Positions 1 to 11,714 of a stretch of 64,000 nt of DNA are shown piece after piece (within the stretch, counting starts at the first letter, position 1; each line of letters opens with the position of its first letter). Made by a program: the position numbers and the translations under genes. The stretch lies in assembly GCF_900105305.1 (NCBI RefSeq), contig NZ_LT629765.1, positions 744,001-808,000 of the forward strand. Reading direction: 5' to 3'. Under the pieces are notes generated by a model. The model had not been told where the DNA came from. It did not search any database and saw nothing but the letters and a program-made list of their open reading frames with translations. Source of the stretch: Corynebacterium timonense (GTDB lineage Bacteria > Actinomycetota > Actinomycetes > Mycobacteriales > Mycobacteriaceae).

Positions 1-603
1 GCCCCCTTCTACGCCCTTGGCGGCGAGGCCCAGGTGGAGCAGCACTTCCGCCTCATCCACGCCGCGACGTCGCTGCCCGTCTACGCCTACGACATCCCGG
101 TGTGCGTCCAGGCGAAGCTTGGTGCCGACATGCTGATTAGGCTCGGGCAGGAGGGCGTGCTCGCTGGAGTGAAGGACTCGTCGGGCGACGACGTAGAATT
201 CCGCTTCCTCGCCCAGAAAAATGAGGCCGCCGGCCATCCGCTGCTCCTGTTTACGGGGCACGAAGTGGTGGTCGATGGCGCGTACTTGTCGGGTGCGGAC
301 GGGTCGGTGCCCGGTCTGGCCAACGTCGACCCCGATGCCTACGTGCGTCAATGGGATGCGTACCAGGCAGGGGACTGGGAGACGGTGCGCGCGGAGCAGA
401 ACCGCCTCGCTGACCTCATGCTCATCGCTTCCCAGGCGACGTCAGTTACCGGGTTCGGCGCGGGGGTCGGCTCCTTCAAGGTCGCGCTGAGGCTTCTCGG
501 CGTTTTCGAATCCGCCACGATGCCGGACCCGGTGCCGCAGCTCACCCCGGAGGAGGTCGACGCGATCCGCGTTGTGCTTGTTGCGGCGGGCCTGCTGGAG
601 TAG
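1..603 (+). CDS. Dihydrodipicolinate synthase/N-acetylneuraminate lyase family protein, 3' part
   Basis: The reading frame is open from the first base of the window, so this is the C-terminal 200 residues of a longer protein (the family is usually about 300 residues). The catalytic tyrosine region reads YAYDIP, and the Schiff-base lysine lies in AGVKDSSGD, both typical of class I aldolases of the DapA/NanA superfamily. The C-terminal helices (LTPEEVDAIRVVLVAAGLLE) are also typical. It could be a DHDPS paralogue, a sialate lyase or a keto-acid aldolase; the substrate cannot be told without the N-terminal half. The next gene, a nucleobase permease, starts 28 bp downstream, apparently from its own promoter, so the pair need not share a function. 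Confidence 0.85.
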   Translation, partial: APFYALGGEAQVEQHFRLIHAATSLPVYAYDIPVCVQAKLGADMLIRLGQEGVLAGVKDSSGDDVEFRFLAQKNEAAGHPLLLFTGHEVVVDGAYLSGADGSVPGLANVDPDAYVRQWDAYQAGDWETVRAEQNRLADLMLIASQATSVTGFGAGVGSFKVALRLLGVFESATMPDPVPQLTPEEVDAIRVVLVAAGLLE

Positions 604-619
604 CCCGCGCCGGCTCCGT

Positions 620-625
620 TAGGCT
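620..625 (+). promoter_or_regulatory. Candidate -10 box for a leaderless uraA-like transcript
   Basis: TAGGCT ends six bases before the GTG start at 632, and no Shine-Dalgarno sequence lies between. This is the layout seen at many leaderless actinobacterial genes. No convincing -35 is visible. Confidence 0.5.
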
Positions 626-631
626 ACGCCA

Positions 632-1939
632 GTGAGTAATTTCATTGGCTGGTCCCTGCACGGCGACGGCCGGACGGTGACTGCGGGGGCCGTGGTGGCC
701 CCCGACGAGCGCCTCAACTGGCCGCGCACCATCGGCATCGGAATGCAACACGTCGTGGCCATGTTCGGCGCAACGCTCCTCGTGCCTACTCTGACGGGTT
801 TCCCGGTAAACACGACGTTGCTGTTCTCCGGGGTGGGCACCATCATCTTCTTGCTGCTCACCCGCAACAAGGTGCCCTCCTACCTCGGCTCGTCCTTCGC
901 CTTCATCGCGCCGCTGACCGCGTCACAACAGTACGGCATGGGGGCGCAGCTGGGTGGGGTGCTCCTGACAGGGGTAGCGCTCATCCTCATCGGCGTTATC
1001 GTCGACGCGGCGGGGAAGAAGGTCATCGACGCGGTGATGCCGCCGGTGGTCACCGGGGCAATCGTCGCCCTCATCGGCTTTAACCTCGCCCCGACGGCCG
1101 TTGCGAACGTCGAAAAGCAACCGCTCATTGCGCTCGTAACCCTTGGAACCGTCCTCGTTGTCACGGTGGCCACGCGCGGGATGATCGCGCGGTTGAGCAT
1201 CCTCGCCGGCGTCGTGGTCGGCTGGGTGAGCGCCGCGCTGAGCGGCGGCTTAGCGGACGACGCGCGGGAGCAGATCGCGCAGGCGCCGTGGGTCGGCCTG
1301 CCGCAGTTCCACACCCCCGAGTTCCACCTTTCCGCCGTTCTGGTTACCCTGCCGGCCGTGGTAGTGCTCGTCGCCGAAAACGTTGGCCACGTCAAAGCGG
1401 TCGGGGAGATGACGGGAGCCGACCTGAACGGCTACCAGGGCCGCGCACTTATCGGCGACGGCGTGGCCACCACGCTGGCGGGCGGTTTCGGCGGCTCAGC
1501 CACGACGACCTACGCGGAAAACATCGGGGTCATGGCGGCGACCAGGGTGTACTCTACGGCCGCGTACTGGGTCGCCGCGGTGTTCGCGATCGTCTTGGCG
1601 TTCATCCCGAAGTTCGGCGCGGTCATCTTCACCATCCCCGCGGGCGTGCTCGGTGGCGCCTGCCTCGTGCTTTATGGGCTGATCGGCATGCTCGGCGTGC
1701 GCATCTGGCAGGACAACCGGGTGGATTTTACCCACCCGGCGAACCTCACGGCAGCTGCGGTCGCGTTGATCGTGGGGATTGGCAACCTCTCGCTCACCGT
1801 CGGGCCGGTGCAGCTCGAGGGCATCGCCCTCGGATCGGTGGGCATCATCGTCATCTACCCCCTCATGCGCTGGGCATTCCGGACGCTCGGGGAGGGGCGC
1901 TACGACGGGTTCGAGAAGCCGGGAGCTACTCGCCGCTGA
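632..1939 (+). CDS. uraA: Uracil/xanthine permease (NCS2 family)
   Basis: A 435-residue polytopic membrane protein that imports uracil or a related nucleobase, probably by proton symport. Near the N-terminus it has the NCS2 signature QHVVAMFGATLLVP (about residues 36-49), followed by many hydrophobic segments. The second signature, FGGSATTTYAENIGVMAATRV, lies at about residues 285-305, with the conserved glutamate of the substrate site in LVAENVGHVKAVGEMTG just before it. The length is normal for the family. The GTG start follows a TAGGCT box without an SD, so translation is probably leaderless. The last 14 bases overlap the convergent sugR-like gene. The NCS2 assignment is secure; uracil rather than xanthine specificity is inferred. 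Confidence 0.9.
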   Translation: MSNFIGWSLHGDGRTVTAGAVVAPDERLNWPRTIGIGMQHVVAMFGATLLVPTLTGFPVNTTLLFSGVGTIIFLLLTRNKVPSYLGSSFAFIAPLTASQQYGMGAQLGGVLLTGVALILIGVIVDAAGKKVIDAVMPPVVTGAIVALIGFNLAPTAVANVEKQPLIALVTLGTVLVVTVATRGMIARLSILAGVVVGWVSAALSGGLADDAREQIAQAPWVGLPQFHTPEFHLSAVLVTLPAVVVLVAENVGHVKAVGEMTGADLNGYQGRALIGDGVATTLAGGFGGSATTTYAENIGVMAATRVYSTAAYWVAAVFAIVLAFIPKFGAVIFTIPAGVLGGACLVLYGLIGMLGVRIWQDNRVDFTHPANLTAAAVALIVGIGNLSLTVGPVQLEGIALGSVGIIVIYPLMRWAFRTLGEGRYDGFEKPGATRR

Positions 1940-2714
1940 CGACGACGAGCTCGATGCCGTGGTTCTCGAACTCAGCAAGCAAGGAGGCGGGGGCCGCGTC
2001 GTCGATGATGAGAACGTCGATGTCTGCCAGCCCGGCGAAGCTAACGAGATAGTCGGTGCCCAGCTTTGTCGAATCGCAGAGCACCACGACCTTACGTGCG
2101 TTGGTGATCATCGCGGCTTTGACGGCGGCCTCCTGCGGGTCCGCGGACGACAGGCCGTGATCAACAGTAAGGGCGTTCGTGCCGATGAACGCGACGTCGG
2201 CGGTCATGAGCGCCAGAGTGCGCAGAGGGGTGTCACCCACTACCGCCTGAGACAATGCTCGGACCGTCCCACCCAACAGCTGGACGTTGGTCATGCCCTC
2301 GCCGGAAAGCTCGAGCGCGACGGGGAGGGACCGGGTGACGATAGGCCAGGACGCTGCGCGAGGGTCGTCGACGAGCAGGGCGGCCAGGCTGCTGATCGTT
2401 GAACCAGAGTCGAGAAAGATCCCGTCCGTGGATTCATCCGGGAGGTAGTCGAGGGCGGCGCGCGCGATCGCCGTCTTCGCCCCCGACGAAGAGCGGTAAC
2501 GCGCGTCCAGGGGCATCTCGGCGGTGAGGAACGACTGGCTAGCCACCGCGCCCCCGTGGACGCGGTGGACACTGCCCTCCTTGCTCAGCGCGGCAAGGTC
2601 GCGGCGGATGGTTTCCGCGGTGACGTCGAAACGCTCCGCGAGCGCGCTCACGCTGACCCGGCCTTCGATGGCGGTCAGCGACGCGATCTGGCGTTTACGT
2701 TCTTCTGCGTACAT
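1926..2714 (-). CDS. sugR: DeoR-family sugar-metabolism regulator, SugR-like
   Basis: A 262-residue DeoR-type regulator. The N-terminal winged helix-turn-helix covers roughly residues 1-57 (ALAERFDVTAETIRRDLAAL), followed by the characteristic VHRVHGGAV. The C-terminal DeoRC sensor domain has FLDSGSTISSLA, which binds sugar phosphates, and FIGTNALTVDHGLSSADPQEAAVK. It closely resembles C. glutamicum SugR as I remember it, the repressor of PTS and glycolytic genes whose effectors are sugar phosphates. The ATG has GGAGG upstream. Its 3' end overlaps the convergent permease by 14 bp. The neighbouring ptsH fits a PTS regulatory role, although the ptsI, fruK and ptsF genes found nearby in C. glutamicum are not here. 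FruR is the main alternative. Confidence 0.85.
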   Translation of the reverse strand: MYAEERKRQIASLTAIEGRVSVSALAERFDVTAETIRRDLAALSKEGSVHRVHGGAVASQSFLTAEMPLDARYRSSSGAKTAIARAALDYLPDESTDGIFLDSGSTISSLAALLVDDPRAASWPIVTRSLPVALELSGEGMTNVQLLGGTVRALSQAVVGDTPLRTLALMTADVAFIGTNALTVDHGLSSADPQEAAVKAAMITNARKVVVLCDSTKLGTDYLVSFAGLADIDVLIIDDAAPASLLAEFENHGIELVVVSGE

Positions 2715-2843
2715 GCGTGGCCTCCGCGCGAAAAAATTGGGGCGTCACCGAGTGGAGCGCCGGTCACATTGTTTCAGAACTCGGAGAACACCACCGGAGG
2801 TGGGGGCGTCATGCCCGATTCCTACCCCCGAGTGGGGGTTGTG

Positions 2844-3110
2844 CTACTCGTCGAGATTGGAGGCGATGAGCTCGGCGATCTTCGTCACGGCTTCGGCGTT
2901 GTCGGAGGTCACGGTAACCTCGTCGCCGAACTCCGCGCCCATGGCCATGATCATGAGGGAGGAGGCGGCGTCGGCGCCGTCGTCCTCGTCGTCGCCCGCG
3001 AGGGTAAGCGTGATGTCTTCGTCATACTCGCCTGCCGCCTCGGCGATCACGGATGCGGGGCGGGCGTGGAGCCCGACGGTCGAGCCAACTTTGACGGTTG
3101 TAGAAGCCAT
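2844..3110 (-). CDS. ptsH: Phosphocarrier protein HPr
   Basis: An 88-residue HPr, the small cytoplasmic phosphocarrier that takes phosphate from enzyme I on a histidine and passes it to sugar-specific EIIA domains. His15 lies in GLHARPASVIAEAA, which matches the family motif. The regulatory-serine region reads AASSLMIMAMGAEFGDEV rather than the SIMGVMSLG common in Firmicutes, as expected where HPr kinase is absent. The start ATG has AAAGGTG eight bases upstream. The gene stands alone between sugR and lexA; no enzyme I or EII gene is in the window, so those must be elsewhere. Confidence 0.95.
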   Translation of the reverse strand: MASTTVKVGSTVGLHARPASVIAEAAGEYDEDITLTLAGDDEDDGADAASSLMIMAMGAEFGDEVTVTSDNAEAVTKIAELIASNLDE

Positions 3111-3175
3111 GGTGCGGCACCTTTCTGCTGAAAATATGTCGGCGTTGCGTACCCCGCCCAGTGTAAGGGGGCGGG

Positions 3176-3862
3176 CTACAGCGTGCGGAAAACCGAGACA
3201 ACGCGCCCCATAATCTGCGCCTCATCTCCGTTGATGGGGGAGAACGCGTCGTTGTGGGGCAGAAGCCACACGCCGGTGGAATCGCGGTGGAACTCCTTGA
3301 CGGTCGCCTCGCCGTCGAGAAGCGCGGCGACGAACTCGCCTTCCTCGGCGACCGGCTGCGAGCGGACAACCACCCAGTCCCCATCGAGGATGCCAGCGTC
3401 GCGCATGGATTCGCCGACGACGCGGAGCATGAACAGCTCGCCGTCGCCGAGCAGCTCATCGGGGAGGGGGAGGTAGCTGTCCACGTTCTGCTCGGCGAGA
3501 ATCGGCGAGCCCGCAGCAATCTGGCCGACGACCGGGATGTAGCGGGCAGGGGAAACGTCCTCAGGGGTCTCCGTCTGCGGGCTCGTCTTCGGCCCTTTTT
3601 TCGGGGCCTCAGGCAGATGGCGCAGGTCCACTGCGCGCGGCTTGTTCGGGTCGCGCCGCAGAAAACCCTTCTTCTCGAGCTCCTTGAGCTGGTACGCCAC
3701 GGAGGAAGTCGACTGCAGCCCCGCGGCGTCGCCGATCTCACGGATGCTGGGCGGGTAGCCGCGCAGGACCACGGCGTCACGAATGACCTCGAGGATGCGG
3801 CGCTGCCGGTCCGACAGAACGCTGGTGTCGAGGGTGGTGGGGTCGTACTTTTTGCGTGCCAT
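3176..3862 (-). CDS. lexA: SOS repressor LexA
   Basis: A 228-residue LexA. The frame is open further upstream, but I place the start at the ATG of [14 protein letters not shown] because homology begins there. The N-terminal winged helix (about residues 12-75) contains [28 protein letters not shown]. The C-terminal S24 protease domain has the Ala117-Gly118 self-cleavage bond (GQIAAGSP), the nucleophile Ser152 (VVGESMRD) and Lys189 (GEATVKEF). RecA-stimulated self-cleavage relieves repression of DNA-repair genes. It diverges from divS across 308 bp holding SOS half-sites, consistent with autoregulation. Confidence 0.97.
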   Translation of the reverse strand: MARKKYDPTTLDTSVLSDRQRRILEVIRDAVVLRGYPPSIREIGDAAGLQSTSSVAYQLKELEKKGFLRRDPNKPRAVDLRHLPEAPKKGPKTSPQTETPEDVSPARYIPVVGQIAAGSPILAEQNVDSYLPLPDELLGDGELFMLRVVGESMRDAGILDGDWVVVRSQPVAEEGEFVAALLDGEATVKEFHRDSTGVWLLPHNDAFSPINGDEAQIMGRVVSVFRTL

Positions 3863-4170
3863 GTTCCTTGCCTTGAGGGGTCTGTGAAGTTCGTGTCGTG
3901 AGTGCCTGTCCGGGCGCCGCGCGCCGTGCGGGAGGGGTAGTAACCCACCCGGCGCTTGATGCCGTAGCGGCGTCTGCGTCGTGTCCCAAAATAGCAGATG
4001 TGGCAAGGGTGTTCGAGATTTATGGCTCATGTCTGGACACGTGCGTGTTCGACTGCTATAAATCGAACATGAGAGCGGAAGTCGAACATCCGAGCGAGGG
4101 TGCGGGCGACGTGTCCGCTCGGTTTTTACTCTGAGTGCACGATCCACCGTCGCAAGAAAGTGAGACAGAA
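3863..4170. promoter_or_regulatory. lexA-divS divergent control region
   Basis: This 308-bp gene-free stretch separates lexA (minus) from divS (plus). It contains four exact SOS half-sites: GTTCGA at 4011-4016 and 4047-4052, and TCGAACAT at 4063-4070 and 4082-4089. None forms a perfect 16-bp palindrome. A near match is annotated separately. I see no other gene in the stretch. Confidence 0.6.
4082..4097. promoter_or_regulatory. Candidate LexA operator (SOS box)
   Basis: TCGAACATCCGAGCGA resembles the corynebacterial SOS consensus TCGAAMANNTGTTCGA: the left half is perfect and the right half keeps four of six bases. It sits between the divergent lexA and divS genes, where operators controlling both are expected. 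A weaker version starts at 4063 with the same GAGCG right half. Confidence 0.45.
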
Positions 4171-4533
4171 ATGACCATCATCGCACCTCGTCACACCGCC
4201 GTCGCGCCGAACAACGCGCAGCGCTCACGGTGCCCGGTCCCGGCCGCTGTCTGGGACATCCCCGACGTCTCGGTTCGCAACGCGCGCGGCGGCGCCGTGC
4301 GCAGCCTCGGGGGCGATGTTCGAACGGGAGATTGTTCGAACGAGGGGCCGGATAGTGTACAGGGGACCGTTCACTTATCCCGCCACGAATCCCGGGCGAG
4401 CGCCTTGATGGGCGCCGGGTTCGGGCTTGCGCTGCTGGTGGGGTCGGCGCTTGGTGGGATCCTCGACACGTCGCCGGAGCCCGCTGTCCCGGCGAGCGCA
4501 CCGAGTACATCGTTTGCCACGTCGGGGCGCTAG
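4171..4533 (+). CDS. divS: DivS-like SOS-induced cell-division suppressor
   Basis: A 120-residue protein with a low-complexity N-terminal half ([14 protein letters not shown]...) and one hydrophobic segment near residues 80-98 ([21 protein letters not shown]), followed by a Pro/Ser/Ala-rich tail. Position and topology match DivS, the LexA-controlled division inhibitor of C. glutamicum, which is divergent from lexA and upstream of nrdR. A membrane-anchored inhibitor of septum formation during DNA damage is inferred from synteny; the sequence itself has no diagnostic motif. Two GTTCGAAC copies lie inside the gene at 4318 and 4334. The start is the first ATG of the conserved-looking stretch. Confidence 0.6.
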   Translation: MTIIAPRHTAVAPNNAQRSRCPVPAAVWDIPDVSVRNARGGAVRSLGGDVRTGDCSNEGPDSVQGTVHLSRHESRASALMGAGFGLALLVGSALGGILDTSPEPAVPASAPSTSFATSGR

Positions 4534-4567
4534 GTTGCCACGCTCGTCCGAAAGCGTGAGGGCGAGG

Positions 4568-4573
4568 TAGACT
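4568..4573 (+). promoter_or_regulatory. Candidate -10 box for leaderless nrdR
   Basis: TAGACT ends eight bases before the GTG start of nrdR at 4582, with no SD between them. Confidence 0.45.
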
Positions 4574-4581
4574 CACTCCCC

Positions 4582-5040
4582 GTGTATTGCCCGTTTTGCC
4601 ACAATGAACAGTCCCGCGTGATGGACTCCCGCGTCGTCGACAGCGGCGCGGCGATCAGGCGGCGCCGCGAATGCACCGAATGCGGCGGGCGTTTTACCAC
4701 CGTGGAAAAAGCCGTGCTTACCGTAGTGAAGCGCAACGGCGTAAGCGAGCCGTTCGACCGCGACAAACTCATCGTCGGCGTGCGGCGAGCCTGCCAGGGG
4801 CGGGACGTCTCGGACGACGCGCTGAAACGGCTCGCGCAGCAGGTCGAGGAGACCGTGCGTAGCCACGGCAGCTCCCAGGTCAATGCCAACGACATCGGAT
4901 TGGCCGTGCTCGAGCCGTTGCGCGTGCTCGACGAGGTCGCCTACCTACGGTTCGCCTCCGTGTACAAATCCTTCGAATCCGCCGAAGACTTCGAATCCGA
5001 AATTCGCCTCATGCGACGTAAGGACCGAGAAGACTTCTAA
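4582..5040 (+). CDS. nrdR: Transcriptional repressor NrdR
   Basis: A 152-residue NrdR that represses ribonucleotide reductase genes by binding NrdR boxes when loaded with dATP/ATP. The N-terminal zinc ribbon has Cys3, Cys6, Cys31 and Cys34 ([23 protein letters not shown]). An ATP-cone domain fills about residues 48-138 ([24 protein letters not shown]). Length and architecture are standard. The GTG start follows a TAGACT box. The gene follows divS and converges on hrpA, whose stop lies 8 bp away. The lexA-divS-nrdR order matches other corynebacteria. Confidence 0.97.
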   Translation: MYCPFCHNEQSRVMDSRVVDSGAAIRRRRECTECGGRFTTVEKAVLTVVKRNGVSEPFDRDKLIVGVRRACQGRDVSDDALKRLAQQVEETVRSHGSSQVNANDIGLAVLEPLRVLDEVAYLRFASVYKSFESAEDFESEIRLMRRKDREDF

Positions 5041-5048
5041 GCGCGCCC

Positions 5049-8951
<3,903 letters not shown>

Positions 8952-8966
8952 ATCTGCCGAACAATT

Positions 8967-9923
8967 CTAGCCCTTCAGCAGCTGTTCGCCTTTCGCGACC
9001 GCCTGCCGGTGCGCCTGCGTGACAAGCTCTCCGAGTTCCTCGTAGGCCGCGGTGCGCGAGGAACTGGAGCGGCACACCAGCCCGATGGTGCGCTGGGCGA
9101 CGACCCCCTCGTCGAACGTGGCCAGCCCCAGCCCCGGGCGCGCGCACTCCGTCGCGATGGCCGAGGCCGGCACGAGCGTGGAACCGAGGCCCGCGACAAC
9201 GAGCTGCATGATGGTCGTCAGCGAGGACGCGCGCGTGGCGGAGTCGGCGTCTGCATGCGGGGCGGCGTTGACGAGGCGGCACAGGTCGACGATCTGTTCG
9301 CGCAGGCAGTGGCCGTCGTCAAGCAGCAGCAAGTTGAGGTCGTCGAGGACGTCGAGGCTCAGGTCGTCGTGCCCGGCGGCCTCGTGCGATGCGTCGGTAA
9401 CGACGATGAACGGCTCGTCGAAGAGCGGGCACTCCGTGATGCCGGGCACGTTCGTCGGCAGCGCCAAGATGGCGATGTCGATGTGCCCGTCACGTAGCTG
9501 CTGGATGAGCTGCTCCGTCTGGTCCTCGACGATGCGAGGCTTGAGCTCGGGGTACGATTCGCGCGCGAGGCGCAGAAACTCGGGGAGGATATAGGGCGCC
9601 AACGTCGGGATGATTCCGATGCTCAGCGGGCCGGCCAGCACCCCGTTGGCCCCCCGCGAGTGCGCGACGAAGTTCTCGGCGGCTTCGAGCGTGGCCTTTG
9701 CGAGCGGGAGCAGCCTCTCGCCCGTCGCCGTCACGATCACCTTGCGCGTGGAGCGTTCGATGAGCTGGACACCCAGGCCTGATTCGAGGGCGACGAGCGC
9801 CTGGGACAGCGACGGCTGAGAGATGTTCAGCTTGTGCGCGGCCGTGCCGAAGTGGCGGTTTTCGGCGATGGTGACAAAGGTGCGCAGCTGCGCGAGTGTC
9901 GGCCGGTATTCCTTATTGCCCAT
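8967..9923 (-). CDS. oxyR: Hydrogen peroxide sensor OxyR (LysR family)
   Basis: A 318-residue LysR-type regulator. The N-terminal winged HTH covers about residues 8-66 (LAQLRTFVTIAENRHFGTAAHKLNISQPSLS). The effector domain carries GHCLREQIVDLC, placing Cys206 and Cys215 nine residues apart, exactly the peroxide-sensing pair C199/C208 of E. coli OxyR. In corynebacteria OxyR controls catalase, Dps and iron-related genes, mostly as a repressor released by H2O2. TAGCCT ends seven bases before the ATG, so the transcript may be leaderless. hrpA lies 15 bp downstream on the same strand. Confidence 0.95.
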   Translation of the reverse strand: MGNKEYRPTLAQLRTFVTIAENRHFGTAAHKLNISQPSLSQALVALESGLGVQLIERSTRKVIVTATGERLLPLAKATLEAAENFVAHSRGANGVLAGPLSIGIIPTLAPYILPEFLRLARESYPELKPRIVEDQTEQLIQQLRDGHIDIAILALPTNVPGITECPLFDEPFIVVTDASHEAAGHDDLSLDVLDDLNLLLLDDGHCLREQIVDLCRLVNAAPHADADSATRASSLTTIMQLVVAGLGSTLVPASAIATECARPGLGLATFDEGVVAQRTIGLVCRSSSSRTAAYEELGELVTQAHRQAVAKGEQLLKG

Positions 9924-10007
9924 GCCTATGAGGCTACAAGACAGCTATAGGCAATATGTAACAATCGTAGTTTTCGCGCCAAAATAATGTTTAAGCGTAT
10001 GAGAGTA

Positions 10008-11237
10008 TCAGCGCAGCGGGTCGAACGGAGCAATCGCTGGAGCCGTCTCGCCGGTGGCGATGCGCTGCGCGAGGAGCTTGCCGCTGAGCGGGCCGAGGAC
10101 CACGCCCCACATCCCGTGCCCGCCGTTGACGTACACGTTTGGCGCCTTCGTCGCCCCCACGAGCGGCAGCCCGTCGGGCGTGACGGGACGCGACCCGACC
10201 CACTCGTCCTCGCGGTGGTCCCAGTCGACGCCTTCGAACAGCGGGGCCGTGGCGTGAATGATAGAGCGCACGCGCTGCGGCTGGAACGCCTCGTCCGGGC
10301 GGCGGAACTCCATCGTGCCCGCGACCCGTAGACGCCCCTGGTACGGCGTGCACGCCACCTTCGTGTACGGCAAATACACCGGGGACGTGACGGGCTCCCG
10401 GGTGGCCACGCTGAAGGAGTAGCCGCGGCCAGCCTGCACCCGCGTAGTCACGCCCAGGCCACGCACCAGCGAAGGGAGCCACGCGCCCGTCGCCACCACG
10501 ACGACGTCGGCGCTGCGCCATTCTCCCGTCGCCAGTTTGACCGCCGGAGTGCGTGTCGACGTCACCGCCACGACCTCCACGCCCTCGACGACGCTGCCCC
10601 CACGCCGCCGCACGTCGGCGGCGAGCGCCTCGCAGAACGCTCCGGGGTCGATGTAGCGCTGACCTCCCATCCGGTAGAGCGTGCTCACACGAGGGGAGAG
10701 AACCGGCGCGACGCTGCGCGCCTCCTCCAGATCGATGCGCTCGAAGGGGACGTCCTGTCCGTGGCGCACGGCTCCTTCCACCTCGGCGAGGAAACCCGCG
10801 GCCTGCGACTGTTTTTCAAAGCCAACGATGAAATCCACGCTGTGAGTCTGGGCCTCGACGCCCCCAGCGATGAGCTCGTCGAAGGCCGGCAAGGCCCCGA
10901 GGTCAGCGGGAGTCAGCCGTGCCATCGTTGCGTCCCAGGCGCGGTCCGTGGCGTGCGCCATGAACCGCGCGACGAAGCCCCACAAGCCGGGATCCGGGCG
11001 GGCAGGGACCTGAAGCGCCGCGTGGGCGTCGAAAAGCGCGGTGGGCCCGTATGCCCAGAGGCTCTTGTTGGCGAGGGGGATGGTCTTGCCGGGGGCGAGC
11101 CAGCCGGCGTTGCCCCACGACGAGCCCGCCGCGACGCCTATCCGGTCGAGAACCTCGACCTCGTAGCCGTGGTCTTGGAGGTACCACGCCGTGGATAGGC
11201 CGACCATCCCGGCCCCAATGACAAGAGCACGCGCCAT
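10008..11237 (-). CDS. D-amino-acid dehydrogenase-like FAD-dependent oxidoreductase
   Basis: A 409-residue DAO-family flavoprotein. The N-terminal dinucleotide-binding loop reads ALVIGAGMVGLSTAWYLQDHGYEVEVLDR. The C-terminal FAD-contacting stretch contains WVGSRPVTPDGLPLVG and YVNGGHGMWGVVLGPLSGKLLAQ, typical of DadA-type small-subunit dehydrogenases. It probably deaminates a D-amino acid or a related amine with electron transfer to the respiratory chain; the substrate is unknown. I chose the ATG at 11237 because AGGAGAGG lies about eight bases upstream and the GxGxxG motif starts straight after. An upstream ATG at 11276 lacks these supports. Confidence 0.88.
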   Translation of the reverse strand: MARALVIGAGMVGLSTAWYLQDHGYEVEVLDRIGVAAGSSWGNAGWLAPGKTIPLANKSLWAYGPTALFDAHAALQVPARPDPGLWGFVARFMAHATDRAWDATMARLTPADLGALPAFDELIAGGVEAQTHSVDFIVGFEKQSQAAGFLAEVEGAVRHGQDVPFERIDLEEARSVAPVLSPRVSTLYRMGGQRYIDPGAFCEALAADVRRRGGSVVEGVEVVAVTSTRTPAVKLATGEWRSADVVVVATGAWLPSLVRGLGVTTRVQAGRGYSFSVATREPVTSPVYLPYTKVACTPYQGRLRVAGTMEFRRPDEAFQPQRVRSIIHATAPLFEGVDWDHREDEWVGSRPVTPDGLPLVGATKAPNVYVNGGHGMWGVVLGPLSGKLLAQRIATGETAPAIAPFDPLR

Positions 11238-11440
11238 GTAATTGTCCTCTCCTAAGGGTTTTGTAACCAAACTCAATATAGCGCACGATGACGGCGCCCG
11301 CGGCTACTCCGGGCTCATCAAAAAAACTCCGAGCACCCCCGCGGGAGAGCCCGAGGGGTACCGGCCCGTCCGGGGCGAACCGAAACCGCCCCCGCGTCGC
11401 ACCCTCACCCACGTGGGCACACCTCGCCGCCGTCCTAACT

Positions 11441-11660
11441 CCACTTCCCGATGACGCCGTGAACGCGTTGCGCGGGGTACGCCGCCGAGAGCGGTGTGGG
11501 CTCGAAGGTCGGTGTACCCGCGGAGAGACTCCGCACAACCTTGCTGCGGGGCCTGCTCGCTGGAGTAAAGGGGATATCGACCCACTTGTGCATCAGGATG
11601 CGGTTCCACCGCTCGACCTTGCCGTTGGCCAGGCCGTAGCGCACCTCACAGGGGCAGTGG
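11441..11660 (-). pseudogene. IS481-type transposase remnant, 3' end, frameshifted
   Basis: Reading the minus strand, three frames together reproduce the C-terminus of an IS481-like DDE transposase: NGKVERWNRILMHKW in one frame, then YSSEQAPQQG...RAHTALGG in a second, then QRVHGVIGKW before the stop in the first frame again. This matches the family pattern NGKVERFNRTL..E / Y..E..R / HRPHTALGG. The catalytic domain upstream is absent and at least two frameshifts are present. No inverted repeats are visible. It is a fossil lying between the oxidoreductase and a helicase gene. Confidence 0.72.
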
Positions 11661-11714
11661 GCGGCCGGGAGAGCGCAACAGGCGGCCAAGAAGCGCGGCG
11701 GAGTATGTTCGGGG

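Noticed and set aside
4320..4339. LexA operator inside divS
   Set aside because: The TCGAAC and GTTCGA halves are eight bases apart instead of four, so they do not form the SOS box. Kept only as a curiosity in the findings.
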